A stretch of DNA of 64,000 nt from Plicaturopsis crispa FD-325 SS-3 (Eukaryota; Basidiomycota; Agaricomycetes; Amylocorticiales; Amylocorticiaceae): positions 1 to 64,000 of the forward strand of contig KN832585.1 of assembly GCA_000827205.1 (NCBI GenBank), read 5' to 3'. The notes beneath the pieces were generated by a model. That model was given only the letters and a program-made list of their open reading frames with translations, did no database searches and was not told the origin of the DNA. Shown piece by piece: positions 33,106 to 46,413 of this stretch. Every line of letters begins with the position of its first letter. The stretch's first letter is position 1. Position numbers and translations under genes: made by a program.

Positions 33106-33615
33106 ACCGACTGCCTGTATTAATACTGTACATATAAAAACTCACTGTACCATGTGTACGATAATATTATTCTGACCAGGAAGATCATGGCCGCGTCGAA
33201 CATGTATCCTTACAAAACCAGTGTGTTGATGACGCTACATCAGTAGCTCGTCCCAGGGACTCGCGTCAACTTCTCTGGCGCGTGAGCCCTACGTACAAGC
33301 TAGCAATTATATCGATTGGTGGCGCCGATGTCGACGAGTTACTTACTTGGACGGGGAGGATGTGGCTACGTTGTTTGGCAACAAGACACTGAACCAAACA
33401 ACGCCTACGAGAGCCGACCGATCATCCTAAGTGAATCCGTCCATCTCTACAATATCCTCTGTCCCATGTCCCATTGCAAACCTATGTGAGCATCTCTTCG
33501 TTGTTTAGACACAACTTCTGAATGAAGCTGGGGTGAATAGTCCCAAAAATTCGTGCAAAAGAATCAAGACATCGAACGCTGAGATACATACAGGCTCGGT
33601 ACTGGGCACATCTCC
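33106..33615. other. Convergent intergenic region
   Basis: Lies between the 3' ends of the reductase and the MYND gene. AT-richer, no coding signal, except that the MYND gene could have one more short 3' exon here. Confidence 0.5.
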
Positions 33616-35472
33616 TCACGTCGTAGCAGATGCGTCCAAGAAGAGCTCAATGTCGATTAGTGAGACCAATGACGCCGACATCTCTCCCTGCGGTATCAAT
33701 GTCCTCGCCGCCATCGACTCGCCGCCGCTGTCTACCGCGCGTCTCAGTATGTCCTGCAAATCACCGTCGTGATCGGGAATGGGATCGACTTCGTAATCGA
33801 ATATGTCCTTGACGCGAAAGTCCATGGGCACTGCCGAGAAGTCAAACTCCAAAACTAACATGTTCAATGAAACGCCTTTTGTACGAGCATCTTTCACGAC
33901 GCCGGGTAGGCGGCGGCGGATTTCGCCGTCCACGATGAAACGGATGAAGCTCAGGTCGCCATCATCTAGGCGAGCCCTGAGACCATCTATAATAACCAGT
34001 CAGAAAGGGTGCATGCACTAGTGGAGATATGCACGGGTGCGAACCTTGTAGCAGCTTGCGCGATGCCTTGCAGCGCTCCCGGTGCACAGGCCAGTCCAGC
34101 CTCTGACATGCTTTCGAGCAGTACATGGGACCGAAGCATCCCGAGCACAGTTTGGTCATTTGATCGTCCTCTTGCTGACACTGCCCTTGCTGTCATCAAT
34201 ACCATACGAGTATGTCCAAAGCCGAGGTGCACGTACATTTACTTGGTTACAGATTCGATGCTTATGCCTGCCGCCCGCGGTGTCCCAAGCGTCCAAGAGG
34301 CACAGCCGTTCCTCTGCTCTCGCCTTGAACTGCGTCCACACGTCCCACAATACCCCTGAAGCGGCCGCCGTCCCGACGTTTTGCTTCTCGACCTGCTTCA
34401 ATGCCCTGCGCACGGCACGCAGGATGGAGCGGAAGATGAGGTGTTGCAGGAGGAGTTCAGACAACATCGACGTGAGCAGCGAGACAATGAAGGGGTGGTC
34501 CACTCTGTGCAAAAAATTTCCCGAACGTAGCAGCGCTGGTAAGAAGCCGGAGTTTAGGGCTTGCACGACCCACAAGGGCCCGTTGATCGAGTTGAAAGCC
34601 ACGATGATGTTTGAGTGACAGAGCAGCATCAGAGATGCTGACGCCTTGTGCAAGGGTCGTGCATTGCACCAAGAGAGCACTTGGATGACCGTGGGGATCG
34701 TACCCTCGTCGAGTAGCGCGATGTGAAGGTGTGGGTGCGTGGTGTCGGAAAGGCAGTTGACAAGCGACAGGTGCAACAATATCAGATATGTGGACTCCAT
34801 CGCCAGCGCTTCGCGCAGTTGACCGAGAGCGGTAGTCGCGATCAGTTTCGTATCTCCGTTGGCGGCATCGAGGACTTGTGGCATAACGGAATCTGGGCGT
34901 CCTCCGCCCTCAGAATTGAGGAGACTAGTCAAAGCATTGGCGAACGTGCGCCCATTCTCGCCAGGCGGCATGTACGGCGATCCACCCTCTCTTCCGTGGC
35001 CTCCGTCGTGTAGCCATCGTTTTGTGACAAGTGTGATGACGCCGGGTGTCCCTGTGACGACGGCGCGAGATGCGGTAGCTCGTCCTAAGGCCTGTAGAGT
35101 ACGGCCTATCGCATTCACGGCACTGGCGTACGCGGTTGCTCCATACGCATCCCCGACAATAAATTTGTCGTGTAGAAAGTGTATCCATTTCCATATGCAC
35201 GGCCAGCCATCCGGCTCCAAGATCCTCGCGACCAGCACTGGATCATCGTGCAGATGGATGTCGCACGCTGTGACAACAAGCAAAGCGCAGATTCCGAGCT
35301 GCACTTGCACACGGTCGGCCGAGGAAGGACGTACCCGTGTGGGTATCCTGGCGCTGTCGAGGTGCGGAAAAATGGGCGATAGGGTCTCGGGAGTGACCTC
35401 GCCCGGACGAGCTCTCAGGATGTTTCGAGACAGGTTGTTGAGAAGCTGCAGGGAGTCCATCGGGGTGGGCAT
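33616..35472 (-). CDS. MYND-type zinc finger protein
   Basis: Exons 35472-34243, 34189-34045 and 33986-33616 give 581 residues. The long first exon encodes a helical, armadillo-like region of about 410 residues (PVLVARILEPDGWPCIWKWI, ALGQLREALAMESTYLILLH, LRRALKQ-type helices). The MYND finger is built across the first splice junction: RICNQ, then CQQEDDQMTKLCSGCFGPMY and CSKACQRLDWPVHRERCK, about residues 405-450. The C-terminus (DGDLSFIRFIVDGEIRRRLP) is shared by many agaricomycete MYND proteins. MYND fingers bind proline-rich partners; the specific role is unknown. The start is the ATG at 35472 (MPTPMDSLQLL). A GTGAGG donor overlaps the stop, so a further exon cannot be excluded. Confidence 0.85.
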
Positions 35473-38400
35473 ATTGGCATGAGATATGTGATATTCAGAT
35501 TTTATAGTGCTGTAAGATGGATCGAAGCCGGTCAAAACGTCTGCAGCACACGGGATTGAAAAAAGATACTTACTACAAGTTGAGAGGCTAAAAAGGCTAA
35601 GAAGACATGAGCGCGAAAGGAAAGACTCCGTCGGTGCCCTCGTCCACCGAGGCCAGAATGCCAGCGTTTGGCAGTGGAAAATCGTAGGCGGTGGTGGTTC
35701 AGGTTCAACCGGCGTCGCGGCGCGCTCGAGCTCAAACGCTCCTATCCAGAGTTTCCCCGGATTTTGTACTCCCTTTCCTTTAGGCTCTTATGGTTTCGAA
35801 TCGTTCATCGCAGCCGTCGTGTAGCAATGTCTACGAGTCCCGCAAATAGAAAAACGCCTAGGACACAGACTCGATATCTGCGAGTGCAATTTGGCGCATA
35901 CGGTCTATATGGATAGCCTGTAACAAGCCTGTATAGTTCAACATCCATTGTAGTCGTGTGCACGCAACAATAAACAATGAGAGTCACGGCATGATCCTTA
36001 GTGCATTCGTCGACGAGTAGTAGCGCGGCGACGTTTGGAAAAAGACACTTCATATCCGGGTAGACTGCGGTGATGACGACCCGCTGAGACTGAAGTGTGG
36101 TTAGCAGGCTACTGGTGAACAGTGGAAAGAAACATACTGCGCGTGAACAGTTCCGAAAAGGAAGGATACGCCAGTTCCCGTTGCACAAGTCTGAACGATC
36201 AAACACTTCCGCTCGAGTATCGGAGGTCTGCGACAAGACATCTGGTTGAGAACCGGAAGCTCACGGAGAATCCGCAGGGCAGCACGACGTGCCCGTGCAT
36301 GGAGATCACATCCTTCCAAGTTACAGGACGCGACAGAAACAAAACAAAACAAGACAAATGCGTTGCAGCACTCAAATCGTGTCCCTGGATATGCGCATGA
36401 CCTCAGCACCGTCGTTACATGGGCCAATTGGGATAGGAACACGGTCAGCGACCGAGTCGGTCGATTGGCGCATGCATATGCTGCACGACGTGCGCATGAT
36501 GCGGGACCGAGGGTGAGAGTTGCAGTGTGGGACATGGGCATAGACACTGTTGCAGTGTAGTTGTCCACGTTGAAGCTGCACCGAAGAGAGGCGGAGTGGA
36601 CTACACGAGAGGCTTCCTCGCGACTATATGCGTCGACGTGTTCACAGAATACTGGTGGACCACTCGAGGGCGGAAGACGGGGTCCGTCGGCTGGTCTATG
36701 CACTGTTGACTTTATCAACGGATGGGTGCGGGGACTAGGGTTTGGCGACAGACGCAACAAAGAAAAGTGCGGCGAGAAAAGAAGGATGCACGAAAAAAAA
36801 GAGGCACAATAACCGTAACGAGGCCCTTGTCTTCCCCAGACTACGCGTAGTCTAGCAAGTCCACATCAGGGCCGATCAACAGCGACATGGAGTCATAGAC
36901 CGAGTCCGTCAATTGGCACATGGCCTTCCGTAATACGCGTAGGGGTCGGGGACGAAGGAGTCAATGCCACAAGGTTGTTGTGACCATGCCCAAGCTCTGG
37001 AGTAGCAGGCAGCAGAGTCCAGGGCACACGCGCGAAGAGAAAGAATTCCAAACATCGGAGCCAGACAGCAGAGCTGCACAAATCCCACTCCTCGGGGCAG
37101 ATGGGCCGATACGCAAGGTCCTAGAGGCAATGGAGCTATAGCTATCGACGTGACACGGAACCGCATTGCCCGATAGCTACAGCACACACAGCCCGTAAGA
37201 CATGTGTAGACAATGATCCAAATGGCACTCTCGGGAGGGCAAGCTCGAAGCAACGAAATGGTAGAACAAGGGCGATGCGCAATGTGTACTTGAGATTGAC
37301 GGACGACCGTGTCCAGGGCTGTCGGATAGACCCACCGCAGACCAAGAGATCGTCCAAATTGATTCCGCGTGGTGGGCCACAAGTAGCAGCACTGTCAACT
37401 TCTAAACTGCAGCCGCCGTCAAGGCGGCAGCCTCCGCCAAATGTCTTCCTGTCCTCTCGCAGCTACGGTACTGTGCACCTGAATAATCGTTCGAGAAGGG
37501 AAGAAGCCATGCGCAAAAACGAGATGCAAGCGGGGCGGGTACTGGCGCTGAGCCCCGCTTCTGGCTCATCAAACGCCGATGTCTAGGAGATAGAGTTGTC
37601 GGCCAAGCGCGAACAGGATGTCGAGAGAGAATGGCGATGGCGAGGGAAATGGAGGAGGGCGAGGAAGAGGCGAAGTTCAAGTGGCACAGAAAATCTTGAG
37701 AAAATCGATGGCTGAACGTTGTCTCCGCATCGGGAACGAGCCCCTGTCGTTATCCTCATGGTGCACCGACAATATGTATGACATGACGTTCAACATCGTC
37801 TTGAACACGAACCTCTGCCTGGACCTTGGTTTCTGGCTAATGACAACAGAAATTGACAACTATGTCGGTCAATACCTGGGTCTCATATTAGTGTCTACTG
37901 TGGCAGGCTACCATCGGACCAGTATCGACGAAGCAAACACGACTCTTGACTTGCACGACATCAACGACGGCTGTTCGGTGGTCTATCCCTAGTACTCTTG
38001 CAGTGAAGTAGCTTTCTATGGGAGTCGCAGCGGTACTTTTCCGATGACACAGCGAGTGGCATACAGATCGTCTGCTCTCGTACTTGTGGAGGGTCGATGA
38101 TAGGGCGGACGGCGTGGAGTCCATGTTTAGTATGGTACGTGGACAAAATAATGAAGCTGCCGCAAATGGATTAGTAATTGCAGTCCAGATAGATAATGCA
38201 GAATGTCCAAACCAATGAACTCAGTGAGTCAAGACAGTAGACCGCCTTGTATAAGCTAATTGATCGCAATCTACACCTTTGAGCGCAGGTAACACCTGGA
38301 AGCAAGCCTTTTCCACTGCGGAGGGTTATACCAGCAGATCAAATCGATCAAAAAATCCCAGTGAGTCAGTCTCATACTCCGCACTAGGCTGGCGATGGCC

Positions 38401-40001
38401 ATGTTCCACCTGCTTATCTTACTGCAATTTTCTCCGGTATCCCCGTCCTAGGTCACCGCTGATACCGTGTTAGAACGCGGAGGACCAATCAATTGTCCTC
38501 AAATGAAATCTGATAGAGTTTTAGCATAGTGCGCGGAAGCAGCCAGCTGAAGATCGATACACCCGTGGTCCAAACGCCACAAACGTGTTACTTATCAACG
38601 GTGGCGTATTTCCCCCCGAATTAGCGGTAAGTCTGTGCTTGCCTCCGTTTTATGCCAGTTGCGTGCTGTCGCCGTCGCTGTACTGATACCTGGCATACCT
38701 TCTACCAGGGCTCGTTCAACAACCAGGATCTGATTGTGCCGGCTTAACAAAACGAACCTTGAACACATCTACCTACATTGGTGCGTGGTGAGGGTAGACG
38801 TGAGTTGTATCTCCGCGGGCCATTGTCAATGCTGACGCAAAGTCGTCCTCAAGACATCTGCCTAGGTACTCGACACTCGACCCAAACCATTTTCGAGCCG
38901 GAGAGTTTTTCGAGCATGGCTGGCTCGTAATCTCAGAAAAGGCTGTGACGAAACTTTCACCATAATACGATTACAGCCGATACACTAGTCGTTGCACAAG
39001 GTACCAACGAGGATCGAAATCGTGGCCGCGTGTAGATGAATGTCGCCGTGCACTGGTCGGTCCTAACGGTAAGCAATATGAATATACGCGAATGCTGCCA
39101 TTGTTACTCATTTCCATGTGCTAGGACTCGCTGCGACGTATGATCGAGTCGCAGTCTGTATGAACCACATCCCACTTCGCTAAGCGTCGGTCTGTTCACT
39201 CTAGCTACCCGTCCGAATAATTGCCACTGAGATGCCGACGGCTACACACTACACATTTCCACGAGCGGACAGCCTTGTTCAAATGCTGACGATAGTGCGA
39301 ACGGCAGTCCCGGGAATCATGCTACTACCCATGTACAAAGACCGTTCTCGCGGTCATTCGAGAGCACAGCCGGTACCGCGGTCATAACACTCGGACGTCT
39401 CGGACGTTTGAAAAACCCACTCCTCGCTCTTCGAAAGATCTGCACACAGATGGCATGGTCCATGATCTTCCACGTGTCAATTTCCCACTACTCACGACAG
39501 CGCATGCTCGAGATTCGCGTCTGCGCTGAGCACTACTCCGGCGACGCCTCGCTCCCCGAGAATTGCGTCGCGAACTCAACAACACTTGGGCATGTACGAT
39601 TCGCCGAAGAAGGCCCCGAACACTCTGATTCCGACCACTCTTCACTCCCACTTCGAATGCGAAAAGGCTGAGCCGGTTGAGCAAGGCTGCGAAGATTGCG
39701 ATGGATCAGAGCATGGTCGCGATACCGAATCGTACACGGTGCTCAACGTCCAACGCTACTCTGCTCTATCCGCAGTGCTTGCTCAAGCGCTCAATCCTGG
39801 CAGACAAAAATAGCTCAACGCAATGTGTCCGAAAATTCGATACCGCAATACAATATTTTTTCAGGGTATGTGTATGTTAGATACCGTTACATGATGTGCG
39901 ATTAATGAAACGCTACAAGCGAAAGCAAATGAGAGCAAACCGTTCCATAACCAAGATGCAAAATGCCGTCGTCCTAAACCCCTCATAACTTTTACACCCA
40001 A
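35473..40001. other. Gene-poor region of 4.5 kb
   Basis: I cannot support a gene. Open frames such as minus 36101-36760 and plus 37618-37992 lack recognisable domains, splice patterns or repeats. Short words recur (a GACCGAGTCSGTC-type word near 36450 and 36898), too weakly to define a repeat. The stretch may contain decayed genes. Confidence 0.4.
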
Positions 40002-43000
40002 TCACAACGACACGTTCATGTTCATCCCGTCGAAGCTGCCGTCCAAGATCCCACACTCCCGCATAAAGGAGAGCCACTGATCGTCGATGCCCGACTCCGA
40101 GGACAAGCCCAAGTCGAGCAGCTCGTTGCCAGTAGTATCCATCATCGGCGGACCTGAAAAGTCCATGGATTGCTCGACGAGTGGCTGCGTCGGACTTCGC
40201 GATGAGGAGAAGGGCGTGAACGAGTGTGTCTGCGGCTGATCAGGGATGGGCGATAGTGTCGTCGACGGAGGCGGTAGCGACGACGAAGGCGGCTCGAAGC
40301 CATGCACAACAGGGTCGGTCCACGTCAGAGGGAAAATGTTATTTTGATCTTGCGGCGAGTCACCTGTGGCCGTCGGCGTCGTGCCCGGGAGTATATCGAG
40401 GTACTCCAACAATGATGGATGGATGTCGATTGGCGACGTCGTGGCACCCGTCGAAGGATGTCGCGTGTCCGCAGAGCTGCTCGTAGATAATGTAGGCGAG
40501 CGCCGCCACCGGTCTGACGCCGTGATGGTCGACCGCCTCGAGCGAGTCTTGCTTGATATGACGCGTATCTGACCGCCGAAGATGGCTAGCTCGTCAGGGT
40601 GGCCCTCCTCCGTCCCTGAGGGCGTCTCTACGGGAGCAGGCGTAGACCCTGTACGGAATTGAGCGTAGGCGCGAGCACCCTTATCTCTCAGCTTGCGTAG
40701 GACACGCTACATATTACGAGCGCGGTTAGCAGAGCGATTGCACCATTTTGATGATGACACTTACCAAGGCGACTCGTGCACGACGAGAGTTGGGTGCCAT
40801 CTTTTCGAATACGTCGACTGCCAGGCCAAGTTCAACCTGTCATGATTCGAAAGTCAGCATTGAGATTACCGAAGGAGCAGTGTGCCACTTACGAGAGCAG
40901 TAGGCGCCATGTTCGAACTGGGGACGCGGGAGACAACAGACCCCACGATAATCTAGACGAAGAAGCCATGGCGAGCATTCAGTTGAATACTTGCACCGCA
41001 ACTAACATAGACGATGGCCTACCGCAGCGGAGAACACGTGGTTCAGCAAGAACCACACGCGCGTCGTTAATTCTGGCGCACGTTCATACTGGTGCACAAA
41101 GGCCTTGATAATTATGGACGCGCATCGGTAAGCTGCCAAGAACGATGGGGCGAATGGGCTGCGAAGAGGGTTTGCTGGGTGATCCAATAGTGCCTGAGCG
41201 AAGAAACTACGGTGAATATAGAGCATAACTGAGTGCCCGTTAGCATTCAATCCAAATTAACAACACAGGTCTGGACGGAAAGGTACGCACTGACGGTCCG
41301 GTGCTGGGAAAGATAGAAGGAACGGATGGAAGCGGACGCTGAGTGAAAGTTTTCGTCCCCCGGTTTGGCGTATGGTTTGAACGACGTTGGGAATGACATT
41401 TGCCGAACTTTTCGGTCAAGGTCGAGGATTGAGGAAGTGTACCCGGGTGGTTTGGCCGTCAGAGTCACCTCGATGACAGGCGTAAAGATGTCCTTCGCGA
41501 AAGTATGTTTCCACCACCAGACTGTCGCATACATGAGTCGAATTCAGGAATCGGCGTGCTGAGATGACACATACATCCTCGTTGAGTCTCGCCCGATTCG
41601 CTTAAGCTCTCGTCCTGGTCCAAGGGGAACTCGCAGTCAATGTAGGAAGAATGTATCGACGGGGGCCGGCCAAGCGCCAACGCCTACACGAACGAAATTG
41701 AGTCTCGAAGTCAATTGCAGCACGAGGCAACACTCACGACAGACGTTTCGGCCGTGTAAATCTCCCAGAACAATGCCCGGCGTCGTTGTACTGTTTTGGC
41801 GTCCATGTCCCAGCGCGAGCTATCACGATCTATAGATGCGCTAAGGTCGGAGGGCAAGTAGCTTTGACAAGAAGTACTCACGTAGACCAATCTAGACAAC
41901 CTTATCAGTCTCTCAAACTTGGTAAGAGTTTAGAATGAGGGACGCACACTTTGAGCTAGCTTGGCAGCAAGTGCCAAAATTGACCATACGCTGTCCCTTG
42001 AATAGTCCTTATCCGCAAGACTGTGGAACATGGCGAGCAAGGAGACAGCCTGCACGGTTTCGACCTGAGGTCCGTCGAACACAAACTTCAGGCCCAGGGC
42101 CGCGCGTCCGAGATCTGCATATCGACTTGCTTCTGCGCTGTATGGTGGAAGGGAAAGATCGACGAGCGCGCCTACAGCGAAGACGAAAAATAGCGAGGCG
42201 AGCGCATGGGGACGATTGAGTTCCGGCGCGGCGACAGAGCCAAATGCATGCGCGTTCGCACGGTTCTGCATAACGTTATAGATCGGCGTGAGCAGGTCGT
42301 TCATGAGTTCGTCGCGATCGAATGGCCTAAAGTGCCATGATGCGTGGGATAAGAAACATTCGGCTAGAGTCCACGCGCGCTCGCGCATAGGAAGGAAGGA
42401 CTCGAGCATTCGAAGGGAGGCGTTGGTCGGTTCGCGCTTCATTGTAAATGGAAAACGTTCAGCAAAATCGACGAGCTCGGGGGGTATGGGCTGGTCGACA
42501 TCGTCGTCGTCCGTTGTAGCATCGGATTCCTCGCCTGCCTAGATAATGGTTGAACAGAAAATACCGACAACGATGCGCGAATACCTACAAGAAGCAGCGT
42601 CTGGAAACGGTCAGCAAATATTATACAGCGTAATGAAACTATAGCCTACGGACCTCAGACCCAGCCGAGCGACCGTAATATTGGATTTCGCCTTCTGAAC
42701 CAAGACTAAGTGTACCCAGTGCGTCCACGGTATGGGTTACTGGCTCTTCGGAAGGACTATTTGGTGAGGGTAGGTCGAACGCTTCTGGACCAAATTTAAT
42801 TTTCAGAAGCTCGTCCGAGAGCAGAGGATGTCGCTCGCTGGAGCCGTTCGTATGATATATCGCGAGCGCGTCCTCGAGCTGTCGTATTCGCTTCGACATT
42901 TCCGCGATCTTTCGATGGAGGTGCTCTGTGTCTGCCAATATGAAACTACAAGACTAATGGTGTTAATACCGCCCATGCAAAAATGAAGATCCCGGCAACT

Positions 43001-43458
43001 TACCGCGTGCCCTGCCCCGACGAGAGACTGCCTATAAACAAACGTTCATGGAGTTAACGGACGCGCTCATGCGGAGATGAAGCAAAGGCCATGCCATTGG
43101 GACATATGCTATGAGCGCATCAGTGCATGCCAGCGCGAGTGATTCTCGCCGGCGCTCACCTAGAGCATCCTCTTCTAACACACGACGCGCAAGGTACCTG
43201 GATTCAATGGCTAGTTCAGATCCGGCTGCTTCGCGCGAGCGCTACGTGAAATGAACCTTTTTGTCGCATCGCAGCTTCAGCCTTAGCGCAGACCACAGGG
43301 ACAAGATCAGTGTGATCACCTGGAAAGCATAGCGAACAAACTTACCGTCTACACTCGGCGCACGAGATTTCTCCGCGAATGCGTTTAATCTCGAGGTCTT
43401 CATCTTCGATGACTTTGCGAGAGGATCTGCGAGTGGACTTAGCGTTATCAGGTGGCAT
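40002..43458 (-). CDS. Zn2Cys6 fungal transcription factor A
   Basis: Sixteen exons: 43458-43346, 43281-43257, 43197-43160, 43108-43095, 43031-43004, 42945-42654, 42600-42589, 42538-41948, 41891-41882, 41829-41738, 41683-41575, 41521-41291, 41228-41023, 40952-40893, 40836-40765 and 40706-40002. They sum to 2598 nt, 865 residues. The Zn cluster is CAECRRLKLRC, DKKVPCASC, VRRGCSSIC (spacing C-x2-C-x6-C-x5-C-x2-C-x8-C), split over four exons, followed by a coiled coil (EHLHRKIAEMSKRIRQLEDA). The middle-homology fungal_trans domain has IGLHRDSSRWDMDAKTVQRR and LGRPPSIHSSYIDCEFP. IHRSFFAQALLDHPANPLRS leads to a Pro/Ser-rich acidic activation-type end (DDQWLSFMRECGILDGSFDG). Exons of 10, 12 and 14 nt occur; the 14-nt exon needs a GC donor. 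Paralogous to the factor at 53.0-56.4 kb. Confidence 0.9.
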
Positions 43459-46413
43459 GGCAGTAGGAGAACAAGCTGGTCATGGAGGGGAGCAAGAAAG
43501 GCTGCCAGAAACTGAACGCAAGATGAGTAGGTAAAGAGGGCGCCCAGGGGATGATTCGGAGAACAAGCAAGTGCCGGACTACTTTGTATTTGCAGGCCCA
43601 CTGACCCTCGTCGGACCGCGAAAGAAATCCGGGGTATCGTTAGTAAATCACAGTGGAAAACGCAATGGAAGAGTTAAAAGAGCGGCTGGGATTGGATACC
43701 TGTGGTGTTTTTACTTCCAATACGTTCAGAGCAGAAGAATTGTTGGCGAAAGATGGCTCGCACTTGCCCCGAACGGACTTTTCTTCGGCGAGTCTGTGGC
43801 GGCCCCCGTAATCGCATACGGTCTTTCACTTTCCCTTGATTTACCGAGATCAGCCATCGTTTTCTTTTAATCTGCGTTATTCCGCCTATCAGCGAGACGA
43901 ACTCGCTGAGATTAATTCGGCGCTGGCAACCTGTGTTGTCGGTATGGCATTGTACGTTCGTCCTGACCAGAAATCTTTGCGATTACGGCTTGCTCACTGG
44001 CCATCTCCATCTGTTGCTCGCTCGAGAGATTCACGAAACGTTCGCAGAGCTCATCTGTGACCGTCTTGTGTGCAATGACGAGCATGTGTTACTCAATCGC
44101 GATTCGCACTTCGTGATGGAGGCTGCTCTCGATGCTCTCTTCGCAATGATCAGAGTCGCTCCTGGATGGACTGACACTCACCAGCTGGCAGCTGTGTGGG
44201 CGCTCAATCCCCTTCCGAATTACGCTGATCCGCCGGTGATTACTGATTGTAAGTGCCTAAACGCTAATTGAGTCCATTCTATGCCCACTCATCTCTGGTT
44301 TCTTTCCAGCGCTCGAGGAACTCATCGAGACATCGTGACAGATTACGGCAAAAGCGTGCGACCACCCTGCAAACTAGACATCGGCACAACTCCTATAGGC
44401 CAACATTCCCATGCCAGGAGCCCTGGACATTCCTTGGGAATGTTTTCGACCTGGAATGAACCTTGTGACTCCTTCATTTTACACACCGGAAAGCTGTGAC
44501 CGTTCTCTTCTTATCTAGGTCTCGGAAGTCGAGAAGGCAGCTTACTCCTGCACTGAAGCTTGAGCACGCTGGAGCTGGTCGTGTACCCTCCGCGCGAATA
44601 TTTCTCTGGCGGAGCTGGGGAAGCCCACGTCACAATGCAGAACGACCGACGCATAAGAAATGTATAACGTCGCCTTCGTCGTCTTCAAATCGCATCCCAC
44701 CCTGACGGTTTTTTCCTTATCTTTAGTTTTAACCGGCGCAAGCGGAGACGATCGACAGCTAGCACGGAATACTTATGCCCAACACGGTGCGTCTGGTGGC
44801 GTGCGTGCAGCTATGCGGTTTTGCCCAGATGCCCACCGCCGTTCGAGGAATACGGTCACGGAAATATCCGTAGCAATTCCATCATTCTCCACCCCCCGTG
44901 CCAAGCGTCTATGCACCAGAGGACTGTGCCATTCGTGCCATCTATGTACTTATCCGCCCTGCGTACCTGCCTCGGTGCGCAACCGACCGCCAGCTATGTT
45001 CTCTAGTTGTCAGGATATCAGTGCGTGCATCTGATTTTCGCACAGCTTGAGCTTAACTCGCAATGACTAGGCGACTTAATAGTCTCGCGAGACTATCACC
45101 TGCTACTGTGCGGTGAAAATTTCTCATTCGGACTGCCTATAGAAAGGTGCTTCCTCGTTGTAAAATGGCGCACTAATGGTTATCCAGCGCCTTCACCGTC
45201 GTCGCATACATGGACTCGGTCGGGTCTCGTCTGGTCTGCGTCGATGTTTGTGTCTGCAGTTGCCGTATCTAATGTTGACTTTCGCAGAACATCTACAAGT
45301 CGCGCCTGCTATCGTGGATTCTCCGTATGGCCATACGTGATGCACATCGTGGCATGCGTTCTCGCAACAGAAGGTGCGATAGCACATTCAATTATTTGTA
45401 TTCCTCCCGGTTGTCCTGACGCGCGCGAGGGTCGTCGAGCTTGTACAGTTGATTATCGATACGCTGAAGGTTCAGAAGTCAAGTCCAGGAACTCGCGACA
45501 CGAGGTACGACACAGGAAGCTGTATTGCCATTCGGTCCCCGACAAACATCGGCAGCCTAATGTTGTGCGCCACCGTTTGCACCGCTGACCGGTCATTGCA
45601 CTACAGATTTAGAGACGCCGTGGCCAGGTGAGCCTCGGGTTTTTGCTGGTCCCGGGGTCTAGTAGGCACAGCGCCCCTTTGGCAACGTCGATGCCAATTC
45701 ACGGGCCCACGACTGGTACGGACATTTGCCATCTCTTCCATCTTTATACCTTCCATGCAAGGTGCCATCCGTACGCCCTCCTTCATGCAATGCATACGCC
45801 TCGTACCTTATTACCCTACTCATCAAATGTGTTTTCCTCAAAACTTTAAACCCCAATCGCCTCGAAGAGCTGCAGAATCTCGCGCACGCCGACGTTGGGC
45901 GTGTTGGTCCGTATATTTCTTATGTCACGAAGGTGCGTTCCGGAATGCGGGGCAGATCTGAGATCAGATTTCCGGTGAGCAGCCAAGTGCCCGGATCTAG
46001 ACTCGGTAAACAATGCCTTTCTCTGTCTGTTCAGATATTTCATGTCTCGTCGCCGGATAGGTTTTCTGTTTCGTTGACGGAGTGTACGAGGTGCGTGCAA
46101 TGTATTTCAGCATGCTAGGTATTCAGCGAATCGTTGAGTAGATTATACTACCGCGCATCCATGGATTGGCAAGCAGCGCCCAGCTTTACGAAAGGTCAAT
46201 GATGCCTCCGGGCGGACTTTTGTCGGCCTCAGGCTCGAACTCCGTTCTCACGGAGATGCGCACACCGCGTGTCGGTCCTGCCAGCTTGCGAATTTCTCGC
46301 AATTTTTCGAAATTTCAACGCTACTACGTATACTCAGGCATTGACTGGCCAGGACGCAAACGGGACTGGGACTGTGGTCTCGGGCTCGTCGTGCCCGTTA
46401 TCTGAAGGTGTTT
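43459..46413. other. Intergenic region with weak coding traces
   Basis: Between transcription factor A (minus) and the DUF6533 gene (plus). Apart from the candidate fragment at 43933-44338 listed separately, frames at 44660-45034, 45244-45588 and 45726-46118 show no family signature. Decayed genes are possible. Confidence 0.4.
43933..44338 (+). CDS. Possible hypothetical gene fragment
   Basis: An open exon encodes GLLTGHLHLLLAREIHETFA, then DRLVCNDEHVLLNRDSHFVM and HQLAAVWALNPLPNYADPPV. It ends at a good donor (GTAAGT at 44249). After an acceptor at 44308-44309 the frame continues as SLEELIETS and stops. The residue composition looks coding, but the 5' end is unclear and no family is recognised. 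It could be the 3' part of a real gene or a remnant. Confidence 0.3.

Noticed and set aside
36101-36760. 219-residue minus-strand open frame
   Set aside because: Composition and lack of any domain, splice site support or repeats make it a chance frame.
36440-36930. Similar words near 36450 and 36898 as a possible 450-bp tandem repeat
   Set aside because: Only about 30 bp align and flanks do not; insufficient for a repeat call.
37618-37992. 124-residue plus-strand frame beginning with a Gly/Arg-rich stretch
   Set aside because: No family signature, no clear promoter and no splice partners.
38520-38760. A stretch reading TNVLLINGGVFPPELA, reminiscent of the N-terminal strand of multicopper oxidases
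   Set aside because: No copper motif, no continuing frame after the putative intron and no supporting exons nearby; too weak to call a laccase remnant.
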